From Bacteroidota bacterium (lineage in GTDB: Bacteria > Bacteroidota > Bacteroidia > CAILMK01): a DNA stretch of 31,955 bases. Positions 7,837 through 16,186 of the stretch are shown here, one piece after another. The stretch's first letter is position 1, and every line of letters begins with the position of its first letter. The DNA is taken from positions 1-31,955 of the forward strand of contig JABDEJ010000019.1 in assembly GCA_013287095.1 (NCBI GenBank). Reading direction: 5' to 3'. The notes under the pieces were generated by a model. It was not told where the DNA came from. It was given only the letters and a program-made list of their open reading frames with translations, and searched no databases. The position numbers and the translations under genes are program-made.

Positions 7837-7943
7837 TGCCAGATACTTTTAATGTTCAAAATAATATCCAAAAAGGTCTTTGCGCCCTGATAATACAAAC
7901 TTTTGCCTTGTATTGGTAAAGCTGTGATTTTGATATTTTAGCC

Positions 7944-8702
7944 TTAGAATTTTTCATTTTTATTCTTGCGATTTTCAACAGGAGGTATTTCTTCAATCGT
8001 AATCCAGTGTTCAGCAACTTTTGCTTTTTCCAGCCTGAATAAATCAAAAAAACCTGCCGGGTGACCCAAATATTGTCCTTCACTTGCAACAAGCACAAAA
8101 TTACCCTCGCCTAATACATGGTGAATGTCGGAATATTTCATGATTGGTGTTCCGTTTTGAAGTTTCTGAAATTCATCTATGAATGCGTCAATATTATCAG
8201 AAAGCGATGGATTATGTTCTATATAATTGTCAACGAAATAAAGAGGAAGTTTCTCGAAATGGCGATTGATAAAAGATTCATTTACAATGTATTTTGCAAT
8301 CTTCTTATTCCTGTCTGTTTTTTCTCTATCGCAAATTACTGTCGAACCATCTATCATAGAATGGCCACCAGAATTAAGCGGCTGTCTTTCTTGTAAGTTA
8401 TCCCAATGTTCTACAATCAATCCTTTGTCAAACCTGAAAATATCAAAACCAACCCGCCAACTTGTTTTGTAATATTCCCAGTTAACGAATACATAATTTC
8501 CATCCTGAAACACCCTCGGAACATTAACCTTAACTCCATCGGGATAGTTTGTTATAAGAGTTTTTAGCCCATTCAATCCATCCCCAAAGCTAAGATTATG
8601 CTGAATGTATACTTCAGGATTAATATAGATAAGTGGTTTCGTATCTCTGGTTTCAAAGCCTTTTAATATCGCAATCACTTTCTCTTTATCTGTTAGGTTC
8701 AT
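7944..8702 (-). CDS. Tandem SnoaL/NTF2-like protein
   Basis: The 252-residue protein contains two SnoaL-like (NTF2 fold) units. The first spans about residues 25-112 (YIQHNLSFGDGLNGLKTLI to FDKGLIVEHWDNLQE), the second about 150-243 (YIEHNPSLSDNIDAFI to LEKAKVAEHWITIEE). Each has the family core YIxHN, a central beta strand and FRxxxxxxxEHW. This two-unit layout fits predicted SnoaL-like aldol condensation-catalysing enzymes (COG4922). The SnoaL fold hosts isomerases, cyclases and hydrolases, so the exact reaction is open. It is probably cytoplasmic and is the first gene of the minus-strand run that continues into the MFS transporter. The upstream region has a symmetrical set of CGATA half-sites. 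Confidence 0.82.
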   Translation of the reverse strand: MNLTDKEKVIAILKGFETRDTKPLIYINPEVYIQHNLSFGDGLNGLKTLITNYPDGVKVNVPRVFQDGNYVFVNWEYYKTSWRVGFDIFRFDKGLIVEHWDNLQERQPLNSGGHSMIDGSTVICDREKTDRNKKIAKYIVNESFINRHFEKLPLYFVDNYIEHNPSLSDNIDAFIDEFQKLQNGTPIMKYSDIHHVLGEGNFVLVASEGQYLGHPAGFFDLFRLEKAKVAEHWITIEEIPPVENRKNKNEKF

Positions 8703-8716
8703 AAATATTTTATTAT

Positions 8717-8787
8717 CATAATCGATAGTATTTCTTAACGATAAACAGGTGATTTCATCTCTATCGATTATGGATCATCGCTTATCG
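8717..8787. promoter_or_regulatory. Symmetrical CGATA-containing repeat upstream of the SnoaL gene
   Basis: CATAATCGATAG (8717-8728) and CTATCGATTATG (8761-8772) form a perfect 12-bp inverted repeat with 32 bp between the arms. CGATAA (8739-8744) and TTATCG (8782-8787) add two more half-sites. It lies 14-85 bp before the SnoaL start and is a candidate operator. The rest of 8703-8966 shows no gene. Confidence 0.4.
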
Positions 8788-8966
8788 CTGAGATTTCGCC
8801 ACTTCTCAAAATATTTGTCTTATTTGCTTGAGCCAATGGAGTCACAAGAACATCGCTTAATCATTATTACCTTTTTAATACTAATACAACGTTAAGTTTC
8901 TTGTCAATAGTTTTTTATCATTCTAGCGACCATTGATAATTACAAAGTTATAAAAAGGCAAATTAA

Positions 8967-9785
8967 TCAAACCGACATGTATCCACCATTTAGCCAATCT
9001 TTAACAATGGAAAGGAATTCTGTTGAGTTCTCTTCCCAAACATAGTGACCACCATTCAGGATATTTAGTTTGTTTTTCTGTAGGCGTTTGTGCAATATAC
9101 GCGCCGTTTCTACCAACGCAATAGGATCATTTTCTCCCCAGATAATTTGAACTGGAGTTATAATTCCATCAATTAATTTATCTAATTTAGGAATGTCGTT
9201 AACAAATTCTCTTAAAATTTGCATCGCTTCAAAAAGCCGCCCATCTTCATACGATGAAATATAATCAGCCCTTATTTCCTCTGGTAGCACATAATTTTTA
9301 AATTCGCTTATTGAGCTATCAATGATATCTTTTACAGGAACTTGCTTAAATCCTTCCAGATCTGGAGCGTAAATGATATCCTTCAAGACATTATCCACCT
9401 GCAATGGATAAACTGATGCCCCTGAACTAACTATTAAACTTTTGATTCTCTTAGGGTACCTGGCCGCCATAAACAAAGCAGTGGGTGCTCCAATATCCGG
9501 ACCTAAAATATGGGCCAAATTTAATTCGAAATGATCCATAACTTTAATGATGAATTCTGACATGGCATCAACAGAGAACAGGCTCTTTCTCGCATCTGAT
9601 TTTCCAAATCCGGGCATATCAATGGCAAGTAAGTCAAACTGCGTCGCAAGGGCATCCCATATAGGCGAGAAACAAAGGAGAGTCTCCGGAATGGGGCTGA
9701 GTAACAAAAGAGTATCATTGTGTTCGCCTTTTTGACTGGCAAAACGAATGTTCAAACCATCGACCACTTTAAATTGAGTTTTCAT
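8967..9785 (-). CDS. Alpha/beta hydrolase with Asp nucleophile (epoxide hydrolase/haloalkane dehalogenase-like)
   Basis: With the start at 9785 (MKTQFKVVDG) the protein has 272 residues; an upstream ATG at 9845 would add 20 residues lacking family character. The nucleophile elbow reads LGPDIGAP with Asp97 rather than Ser, as in epoxide hydrolases and haloalkane dehalogenases, which form an ester intermediate on Asp. The probable acid is Asp220 (WGENDPIALVE) and the base His247 (NGGHYVWEEN). DMPGFGKSD near 56-64 is the classical loop after strand 4. It has no signal peptide. It is divergent from the lipoprotein hydrolase operon across a repeat-rich intergenic region. The true substrate cannot be read from sequence. 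Confidence 0.85.
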   Translation of the reverse strand: MKTQFKVVDGLNIRFASQKGEHNDTLLLLSPIPETLLCFSPIWDALATQFDLLAIDMPGFGKSDARKSLFSVDAMSEFIIKVMDHFELNLAHILGPDIGAPTALFMAARYPKRIKSLIVSSGASVYPLQVDNVLKDIIYAPDLEGFKQVPVKDIIDSSISEFKNYVLPEEIRADYISSYEDGRLFEAMQILREFVNDIPKLDKLIDGIITPVQIIWGENDPIALVETARILHKRLQKNKLNILNGGHYVWEENSTEFLSIVKDWLNGGYMSV

Positions 9786-9849
9786 ATTAAAAATTTGATA
9801 GTTAATAAAATGTGTCGCAAATGTGCTAATTGGATAGACTTCCAAGCGA

Positions 9850-9952
9850 TATCAAATGATAAAAAATGACATTATCAAATGTTAACAATTTTATTTATCA
9901 TTTATTATCGTTTCCTTCCTTTTCCAAAGGCAACTTTGAGCCGCTAAATTTG
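9850..9952. promoter_or_regulatory. Divergent promoter region with GATAA-type repeats
   Basis: TATCAAATG occurs twice in direct orientation (9850-9858 and 9873-9881, 23 bp apart), and AAATGATAAA (9854-9863) is repeated inverted at 9894-9903. TAAATTTG at 9945-9952 is a good -7 box for the plus-strand operon, with TTTC at 9921-9924 as a weak -33. The repeats lie where a regulator could act on both divergent genes. Confidence 0.4.
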
Positions 9953-9971
9953 AATCTAACAAGCAAAGAAC

Positions 9972-10916
9972 ATGAAAACTTTAGGCTTCGCAATTGTTAT
10001 TGCATCGTTATGCACTTTTACTTCGTGTAATGAAAGAAGTAAAAGGAAGGATTTAAGTCCTGAAGAGAGTGCCTCATCATCAATTTCGGCACCTATTAAA
10101 TTTATTCAGGTTGATAGTTTAAAAATTGCATATAAGGTTGTTGGGAAAGGGAAACCGATCATTTTTCTACAACGTTTCAGAGGCACATTGAATGATTGGG
10201 ACCCGGCCTTTGTAGATGCTGTTGCAAAAAAATATCAAGTTATTTTGTTTGATGCTCCGGGCGTTGGATTATCAACTGGGAAAGTGCAAACTAGCGTGAC
10301 AAAGTGGGCTGATCAAGCTGTTCAATTTGCTCATAATCTTGGGATTGATCATTCTGTTTATTTGGGGTGGTCAATGGGCGGAGCAGTAGCCCAGGTTATT
10401 GCAATTAATCATCCAGACAATGTTGACAAGCTGGTTTTATTAGGTACGGGGCCATCAGGCAATCTGGACTTTGTTCCCGGCAATCCTGAGTTTGGTTTAA
10501 GGGCAAGAAAGCCAGTTTACGGTTTCGATGATTATCAATTCTTGTTTTTTTACAAGTCTGAGAGTGCAAAAGTGGCCTGTGCATCTTATTTAAAAAGGGT
10601 GGACATGATTAAAGAAAAGGACATTGATACGAAACCCGCTAGTTATCAGAATATGTCAATTGCAATGAGTGATTTTAAAGCCAATAAAGAAAGAGACTAT
10701 TTCAGTCACTTGAAGGACATAAAACAGCCGGTTTTGATTGCCGATGGGAAATTCGACCCCTCCTATCCTTTGATGAACTCCTCTGTGTTGGAAAGAGAAA
10801 TACCTAATTCAAAATTAATCCTTTATCCTGATGCAGGACACGGTTTTCTGTTTCAATATTACGTGGAATTCGTGCCTGAACTGTTAGCCTTCATAGCATC
10901 AGATAACAAGCTATAA
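9972..10916 (+). CDS. Alpha/beta hydrolase lipoprotein
   Basis: The 314-residue protein begins with a lipoprotein signal peptide ending FTSC (Cys19), followed by Asn20 and a polar, Ser-rich linker to about residue 40, so the enzyme is exported and lipid-anchored. The catalytic domain has GWSMGG (Ser134), Asp262 in DGKFDPSYP and His290 in PDAGHGFLFQY. Its loops RGTLNDWDP and LGTGPSG mirror those of the cytoplasmic hydrolase at 5755, so the two are paralogues working in different compartments. It is the first gene of an operon with an aldo/keto reductase (26 bp gap) and an aldehyde dehydrogenase. It could release an alcohol or aldehyde precursor outside the cytoplasm that the two oxidoreductases then handle (inference). 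Confidence 0.87.
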   Translation: MKTLGFAIVIASLCTFTSCNERSKRKDLSPEESASSSISAPIKFIQVDSLKIAYKVVGKGKPIIFLQRFRGTLNDWDPAFVDAVAKKYQVILFDAPGVGLSTGKVQTSVTKWADQAVQFAHNLGIDHSVYLGWSMGGAVAQVIAINHPDNVDKLVLLGTGPSGNLDFVPGNPEFGLRARKPVYGFDDYQFLFFYKSESAKVACASYLKRVDMIKEKDIDTKPASYQNMSIAMSDFKANKERDYFSHLKDIKQPVLIADGKFDPSYPLMNSSVLEREIPNSKLILYPDAGHGFLFQYYVEFVPELLAFIASDNKL

Positions 10917-10942
10917 ATTTTCAAAAAGATTTTGCGAATAAT

Positions 10943-11791
10943 ATGACGATGAAAACAGGTAAATCGGAAAAGACTTTCAATCTGGGTGGCAACCTTACAA
11001 TTAACCGTTTAGGATTTGGTTCAATGCGTATAACCGGACCTGGGATTTGGGGGCCGCCCAAGGATGAAAAAGAAGTTTTGAGAGTTTTAAAACGAGCGGT
11101 AGAACTTGGCGTTAATTTCATCGATACCGCCGATTCTTATGGTCCCAATGTTTCAGAAGAGCTTATAGCTAAAGCGCTTTATCCTTACCCTAAAGGATTG
11201 GTAATAGCAACAAAAGGAGGCTTTCTCAGAGGCGGCCCTAACGAATGGACTATAGATGCAAGTCCTGTGCATTTGAATGAAGTTTTGGAAGGAAGCCGTA
11301 AAAGACTGAAACTTGATACCATAGATTTATACCAATTACATAGAATTGACCCAGAAGTGCCAGCAGAAAAAACTTTTGAGTTTTTACAAAAAGCTCAACA
11401 CCAAGGAAAGATTAAACATATCGGTTTGTCAGAGGTAAGTGTGGAAGATATTAAAAAGGCACAGCAATTTTTCAATGTGGTTTCCGTGGAAAATATGTAT
11501 AGCTTCAGCAATCGAGTCTGGGAAAAAGTCCTGCAATATTGCAATAATAACAAAATAGCTTTTATCCCTTGGTTTCCTCTAGATGCGGGTTATACTGAAA
11601 ATTTAAAGGTTCTTGAGAGGGTTGCAAACCGACACAGTGCTAGCATACGACAAATAGCCTTAAGCTGGTTATATCACCATTCAAATAATATTCTATTGAT
11701 CCCGGGAACGTCAAATGTTGAACATTTGGAAGAAAACATGAAGGTTGGTTCCATTGAACTTACCGAGGATGATATGAAAGGACTTGAATAA
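10943..11791 (+). CDS. Aldo/keto reductase
   Basis: The 282-residue protein has the complete AKR catalytic tetrad: Asp61 and Tyr66 in FIDTADSYG, Lys91 in IATKGG and His133 in YQLHRID. The C-terminal NADPH-binding part is also present (PWFPLDAG, IPGTSNVEHLEEN). AKRs reduce aldehydes and ketones with NADPH in a TIM-barrel fold. Length is typical for the bacterial COG0667-like branch. The ATG at 10943 lies 26 bp after the lipoprotein hydrolase stop, with an alternative ATG at 10949; co-transcription is likely. Paired with the aldehyde dehydrogenase that follows, it would handle the same carbonyl compound by reduction or oxidation. Confidence 0.92.
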   Translation: MTMKTGKSEKTFNLGGNLTINRLGFGSMRITGPGIWGPPKDEKEVLRVLKRAVELGVNFIDTADSYGPNVSEELIAKALYPYPKGLVIATKGGFLRGGPNEWTIDASPVHLNEVLEGSRKRLKLDTIDLYQLHRIDPEVPAEKTFEFLQKAQHQGKIKHIGLSEVSVEDIKKAQQFFNVVSVENMYSFSNRVWEKVLQYCNNNKIAFIPWFPLDAGYTENLKVLERVANRHSASIRQIALSWLYHHSNNILLIPGTSNVEHLEENMKVGSIELTEDDMKGLE

Positions 11792-11851
11792 ATTTTCTCC
11801 AAGAACAAGCTATATAATTAATTTACATATAACAGTTAAATTTCATTTGAT

Positions 11852-13234
11852 ATGAATCCTTTCCAACAAATTTTTGATAATCAATTAGCTCATTTCAGTA
11901 CTGACAGCACTAAATCCTATGAATGGCGAATTGATCAGTTGGATCGCATGGGCCTTATGCTATCCGAGAACGAAAAGGCATTTCAAGAAGCGATGTCAAA
12001 GGATTTTAAAACTTCTTTTGACGAACAGGTATTCGAAACCTCAGCACCGTTGGGTACAATAGAGTTCACGAAATCCCAGTTGAAAAGCTGGATGGAACCA
12101 ACCGTAGTGACGCCTATTCCGAAATTCCTGGCAGAAACTGGGCATAAGGGCGTAGTTTACCGTGAACCATATGGGGTGACCCTAATCATCTGCCCGTTTA
12201 ACGGGCCTTTATTGCTTTCGCTACGTCCAGCAATAAATGCTATCTCAGCGGGCAATCCGGTTATATTAAAAACAAGTAATGCCATCCCGTCAACAAGCAA
12301 TCTTCTATTAGAATTAATCCCAAAGTACTTTAAACCTGAATCATTCACAGCTGTAGCGGGTAACCATGAAGCTATCACAGAACTGCTCAAACTTCCCTTT
12401 GATTTTATTTTTTTTACAGGAAGTGCCAATGTTGGCAAAGTAATCATGCGTGCAGCGGCTGAGAACCTTACACCTGTACTTTTAGAGTTAGGGGGACAAA
12501 ATCCTGCAATAGTTGACGAAACCGCCAATATAAAAGATGCGGCTAAAAAGATTGTTTGGGGCGCGACTGCTTGGGCAGGACAATGGTGTACTTCACCGGG
12601 TTATGCTTATGTGCATGAATCGGTGGCAGATGAATTTGTCCAGGAAGCTAAAAATGCACTAACAGAGATGTATGGTGCGGATCCAAGCAAATCCCCGGAT
12701 TATTCCCGAATAATAAGCAGCAAGGATGTAAAAAGACTGGTTGACTTGATTGATCCTATAAAGGTAATTGCGGGAGGTGAATATGATGAAAATGCCAGGT
12801 ACCTTGCTCCTACCATAGTCTACCCGGTTACTTGGTCTGATAGGATTATGCAGAATGAAGTTTTTGGCCCAATACTTCCTATTCTTACATATAAGGATTT
12901 AAGTGAAGCCGTAAAAGAAATGAAGAGCCGGCCTAAGCCCCTTTCAGGCTACGTTTTCAGTACCAATGAAAACACAATCGATTACCTTCTGAAGAGTCTC
13001 TCCTTCGGAGGAGGTGGTGTCAACCAAGTTAATGTGTACCTGTATATAGAAACGATGCCATTTGGCGGAGTCGGTAATTCTGGGATTGGAAGCTACTATG
13101 GGAAATATGGCTTTGACTCCCTAAGTCATCCAAAATCAATTTTATTTTCACCCGCAGACCAAGAAATTGAGCACTTGATCCCTCCTTACACGATAGAAAA
13201 GATACAAGCGTTGAATAAATGGCTTGTCTATTGA
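11852..13234 (+). CDS. Aldehyde dehydrogenase (class 3-like)
   Basis: The 460-residue protein has all aldehyde dehydrogenase motifs: the substrate-site Asn117 (CPFNGP), general base Glu212 (LELGGQNPAIVDE), nucleophile Cys246 (AGQWCTSPG) and the cofactor stretch FFTGSANVGK. Length, start and the MPFGGVGNSGIGSYYGKYGFDSLSH C-terminal region place it with the ALDH3/fatty or aryl aldehyde group. It oxidises aldehydes to carboxylates with NAD(P)+ in the cytoplasm. It is the last gene of the hydrolase-AKR-ALDH operon, 60 bp after the AKR, and is followed by a clear terminator. Confidence 0.92.
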   Translation: MNPFQQIFDNQLAHFSTDSTKSYEWRIDQLDRMGLMLSENEKAFQEAMSKDFKTSFDEQVFETSAPLGTIEFTKSQLKSWMEPTVVTPIPKFLAETGHKGVVYREPYGVTLIICPFNGPLLLSLRPAINAISAGNPVILKTSNAIPSTSNLLLELIPKYFKPESFTAVAGNHEAITELLKLPFDFIFFTGSANVGKVIMRAAAENLTPVLLELGGQNPAIVDETANIKDAAKKIVWGATAWAGQWCTSPGYAYVHESVADEFVQEAKNALTEMYGADPSKSPDYSRIISSKDVKRLVDLIDPIKVIAGGEYDENARYLAPTIVYPVTWSDRIMQNEVFGPILPILTYKDLSEAVKEMKSRPKPLSGYVFSTNENTIDYLLKSLSFGGGGVNQVNVYLYIETMPFGGVGNSGIGSYYGKYGFDSLSHPKSILFSPADQEIEHLIPPYTIEKIQALNKWLVY

Positions 13235-13270
13235 CTGTTGATATTGCATAAAAGCACTTAATAAATAGCA

Positions 13271-13305
13271 GGCCTAGCTCTTCGGCTAGGCCAACTGTTT
13301 ATTTT
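13271..13305. terminator. Bidirectional terminator between convergent ALDH and NmrA-like genes
   Basis: An 8-bp GC-rich stem (GGCCTAGC at 13271-13278 with GCTAGGCC at 13285-13292) has a 6-nt loop TCTTCG. It is followed by GTTTATTTT on the plus strand and by a T-rich stretch on the minus strand. Confidence 0.85.
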
Positions 13306-13351
13306 AAGTTTCTTGTCTTACAATAATTTTCATTAATTGGAAGAAACAAAA

Positions 13352-14002
13352 TCAATAGCCAATCGTGAATCGCTCCCTATGATGGTTTTCTTTTTCTAAT
13401 TCATCAATCATAGCAACAGCGTAATCTTCTACAGAAATATTACTTTCTCCCTTATCATTCACAATTAAATCATCCTTACCTAGACGAAACTCACCGGTAC
13501 GGGTGCCAGGTGCCATATTACCAGCCGGACAGAAGAAAACCCAGTCGATCTGTTTTTCATTCATTAAAGTATTTAGATAGAATTCCCCTAACGATCTTAC
13601 CGCTGGTAGAATCTCTTCTGGAAGAAAGCCTGCATCTACAACTCTTTTTCCGGGAGCACAAAACAATGAACCTGCACCACCTACACAAAGTAAGCGCTGT
13701 ACACCAGATTTTTTTACGCCGGAAAGTATTGCTGGATATACAGCAAGCGTTTCATTATAAATATTAGCATTGGTCCACCCGGGATTGTAAGCGCTAATAA
13801 CAGCATCACAACCTTTGCAAATTTCTGCGACCTTTTCTGCAGAGGAGACATCTGCTTGAACGACTAAAAGATTTTCACTTTTAACAGTAATCTTTTCGGG
13901 ATGGCGAACAACTGCTTTTACTTTGTGTCCTCGATTTAGGGCTTCGTTTAAAATAGCTGAACCCACAAAACCACTTGCTCCAATTAATACGACATGTTTC
14001 AT
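13352..14002 (-). CDS. NAD(P)-binding NmrA/atypical SDR protein
   Basis: The 216-residue protein opens with the nucleotide-binding motif IGASGFVGSAIL and has AVVRHPEK after the second strand, as in the NADH-flavin reductase-like group (COG2910) of atypical short-chain dehydrogenases. Further family segments are VVQADVSS, CDAVISAYNPG and LLCVGGAGSLF. Classical SDR YxxxK is absent, as is usual here. Members are flavin or quinone reductases or redox-sensing proteins. It is translated downstream of an AraC gene on the same strand (98 bp gap), with a -7-like CACCTTTG in the gap, so its own promoter, probably controlled by that AraC protein, is plausible. Confidence 0.87.
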   Translation of the reverse strand: MKHVVLIGASGFVGSAILNEALNRGHKVKAVVRHPEKITVKSENLLVVQADVSSAEKVAEICKGCDAVISAYNPGWTNANIYNETLAVYPAILSGVKKSGVQRLLCVGGAGSLFCAPGKRVVDAGFLPEEILPAVRSLGEFYLNTLMNEKQIDWVFFCPAGNMAPGTRTGEFRLGKDDLIVNDKGESNISVEDYAVAMIDELEKENHHRERFTIGY

Positions 14003-14100
14003 TTTTTAGTTTATTAAAATTAGAGTACAAAGGTGCAGCTATAATGAGCTTCTGAAAAGGTAGAATTGCGACTTAATAGGATACTTTTGGAACCGTCATT

Positions 14101-14967
14101 TTATAAATACCGTTCACGAAAATCGGAAGGTGTAACATTTGTGTGTTTCCGGAAATATTTAAAAAAATTAGTTGGTTCATCATATCCCAACATAAAACTT
14201 ATTTCTTTTACTGTTGAGTTGCTGTGAGCTAATAATCTTTTTGCTTCCAATAGAATACGTTCATCTATTAACTGTTTAGGAGTTTTATCCAAAACAGATG
14301 ATGTCGCTTTGTTTAATCTTTTTTTAGAAATGGTCAAGGCCGAAGCATATTTACTCACTGATTTATTTACTTTAAAGTTCTTTTCAAGTAAATCTTTAAA
14401 AAGTATAAGGTAATCAAGGTCGGCACTTGGTTTTAGTTCTTTAAATCCTTGATTCCTCTTAACTCGCTCGGCTAGAAGTAAAAAATTGTATAAGAGATTC
14501 CCCAATATTATTGGCTGAGCCTGATCAGTCACTCGATTAAACTCAGTCTGCATTCCATTGATTATATCGAACAATTCTGATGAGCTATTGTCTGTATGAA
14601 TAGGCGATATTTCATGGAGGCTGTTGTAAAGAATTGAGCTTTGTAAAAAGTTAACATTTTTGAACTCTGTTCCCCAAAAGTCATCCGTGAAAAGTATTAT
14701 TTTACCATCATAAGAGTTTGCCTGGTCAAAAAAACTAATACAATCTTTGGGCACGAAAAGAATGGAATTTTCTGTTAATCGTATTGATTTAAAATCTACA
14801 GAGTGGCTCGGTGAGCCTTTTTGAATCCAAATTATTTGATAAAATTCTGCCCGATGTGGTTTGGTCAATATTTCTTTATTGAAATTATAAATATCAGAGA
14901 TATTTTTTATTTCGAACTCTATTAGTGATTCTCCTTCAAATTTATATTTCTTTATTTCCTGTTTCAA
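14101..14967 (-). CDS. AraC-family transcriptional regulator
   Basis: The 288-residue protein has an N-terminal cupin-like sensing region (residues about 15-140, with FYQIIWIQKG and ILFVPKDCISFF) and a C-terminal double helix-turn-helix domain from about 200 on. The second HTH is the well-conserved AraC segment: STVKEISFMLGYDEPTNFFKYFRKHTNVTPSDFR. It binds DNA as a one-component activator and the ligand is unknown. It lies directly upstream of the NmrA-like gene, its most likely target. On the other side it follows the GAPDH gene by 61 bp on the same strand, so read-through is possible. Confidence 0.9.
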   Translation of the reverse strand: MKQEIKKYKFEGESLIEFEIKNISDIYNFNKEILTKPHRAEFYQIIWIQKGSPSHSVDFKSIRLTENSILFVPKDCISFFDQANSYDGKIILFTDDFWGTEFKNVNFLQSSILYNSLHEISPIHTDNSSSELFDIINGMQTEFNRVTDQAQPIILGNLLYNFLLLAERVKRNQGFKELKPSADLDYLILFKDLLEKNFKVNKSVSKYASALTISKKRLNKATSSVLDKTPKQLIDERILLEAKRLLAHSNSTVKEISFMLGYDEPTNFFKYFRKHTNVTPSDFRERYL

Positions 14968-15028
14968 TTGGCAATTCTATGTTAAATTGATCAAGAGGTC
15001 ATATAATAATTGATTTTTTGAGTGGAGC

Positions 15029-16006
15029 TTATATTAAAGAAATCAATTCGGATATTCTATTAGAGATACCGCATTCATTGTCGTACCATGCAACAACTTT
15101 AACCAGTTTACCTATACTTTTCGTCATGCTTCCATCAATAATAGAAGAATGAGTATTGCCTAATATATCTGATGATACAAAAGGTTCTTCCGTATACTCC
15201 ATAATTCCTTTAAGAGCATTCTCTGCATGATGCTTTAACAAGACGTTTAGTTCGCCAGGTGATGCTATTTTTTGTAGGTTCAGCGACAAATCAACAATAG
15301 ATCCGTCTATAACAGGAACACGATAGGAAAAGCCATCTAATTTGCCTTTTAGATTAGGCAAAACATCACCAATGGCTTTGGCTGCACCAGTTGTGGTAGG
15401 AATGATATTATTTGACGCAGCGCGAGCCCTCCGCAGATCGCGATGTGGTGCATCTTGTAAATTTTGATCGGAAGTGAAGGCATGTACGGTGGCCATGTAA
15501 CCAGATTCTATCCCGAATTCTTTATCAAGTACATATAATATAGGAGCAATGCAGCCCGTGGTACAAGAGGCTGTTGAATATATCTGATCATTGCCGATTA
15601 ATTCATTGTTCACGCCATGCACTATTGTAATGACATCAGCTCCTGCGGGAGCAGTTATTAGCACTCTTCTAGCTCCAGAACGGATATGCGCTGCTGCTGC
15701 ATTTCTATTAGTGAAAAAGCCTGTTGACTCAATGACAGCATCAATTTCCAACTCCCTCCAAGGCAATTTTTCAGGGTTCTTTTCACTAAAGAGTTTAATT
15801 CGATGACCATTTACCAAAATCTTGTCTCCTTCGGTCTCTATTGTTCCGGGGAATCGGCCATGAGCTGTGTCGTACTTAAGCAGATGCATTAATGTATTGA
15901 TATCTGCAAGATCATTAATAGCGACAACTTCTATATTTAACTTGTTCTGAAGCGCGCGTAGTGTCATTCTCCCAATTCGGCCAAAGCCATTGATTGCAAT
16001 TCTCAT
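15029..16006 (-). CDS. gap: Glyceraldehyde-3-phosphate dehydrogenase family protein (divergent paralogue)
   Basis: The 325-residue protein is a full type I GAPDH: INGFGRIGR at the N-terminus, Asp32 after strand 2 (NAD preference), catalytic Cys148 in STASCTTGCIAP, His175 in ATVHAFTSDQ, and the RARAASNNIIPTTTGAA substrate loop. Two highly conserved places differ from housekeeping enzymes: the Cys segment is normally SNASCTTNC, and the C-terminal YDNEWGYS reads YDNECGIS. It is not next to pgk or other glycolytic genes but opposite an HxlR regulator whose putative boxes lie on its promoter. This points to an accessory, inducible enzyme for an aldehyde substrate, or a stress-exchange copy of GAPDH, rather than the main glycolytic enzyme (inference). 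The gap symbol denotes the family only. Confidence 0.88.
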   Translation of the reverse strand: MRIAINGFGRIGRMTLRALQNKLNIEVVAINDLADINTLMHLLKYDTAHGRFPGTIETEGDKILVNGHRIKLFSEKNPEKLPWRELEIDAVIESTGFFTNRNAAAAHIRSGARRVLITAPAGADVITIVHGVNNELIGNDQIYSTASCTTGCIAPILYVLDKEFGIESGYMATVHAFTSDQNLQDAPHRDLRRARAASNNIIPTTTGAAKAIGDVLPNLKGKLDGFSYRVPVIDGSIVDLSLNLQKIASPGELNVLLKHHAENALKGIMEYTEEPFVSSDILGNTHSSIIDGSMTKSIGKLVKVVAWYDNECGISNRISELISLI

Positions 16007-16030
16007 GATTTAGTTATTATTTGCTTTTCT

Positions 16031-16125
16031 AACCAGTTTTAATATGAAACCAGTTGCAAAAGTATGCAAGATTTGTTTAAAAACAAAAAACATATAGGAA
16101 TACGTTATAAATTTGCAACTAGTTT
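16031..16125. promoter_or_regulatory. GAPDH promoter with three HxlR-type boxes
   Basis: On the minus strand a near-ideal promoter, TTTG (complement of 16084-16087), 19-nt spacer, TACTTTTG (complement of 16057-16064), drives GAPDH. AACCAGTT occurs at 16031-16038 and 16048-16055, and the palindromic AACTAGTT at 16117-16124. AAACCAGTTGCAAA (16047-16060) and TTTGCAACTAGTTT (16112-16125) are inverted copies with one mismatch. The boxes cover the expected transcription start of GAPDH and the region before the divergent HxlR gene, so they are probable binding sites of that regulator. Confidence 0.6.
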
Positions 16126-16186
16126 TAAATTTTAATCATTTTTTAGAGTTTAAAGCGCCTCTATTATAAATGCAGATCATAAAGTA

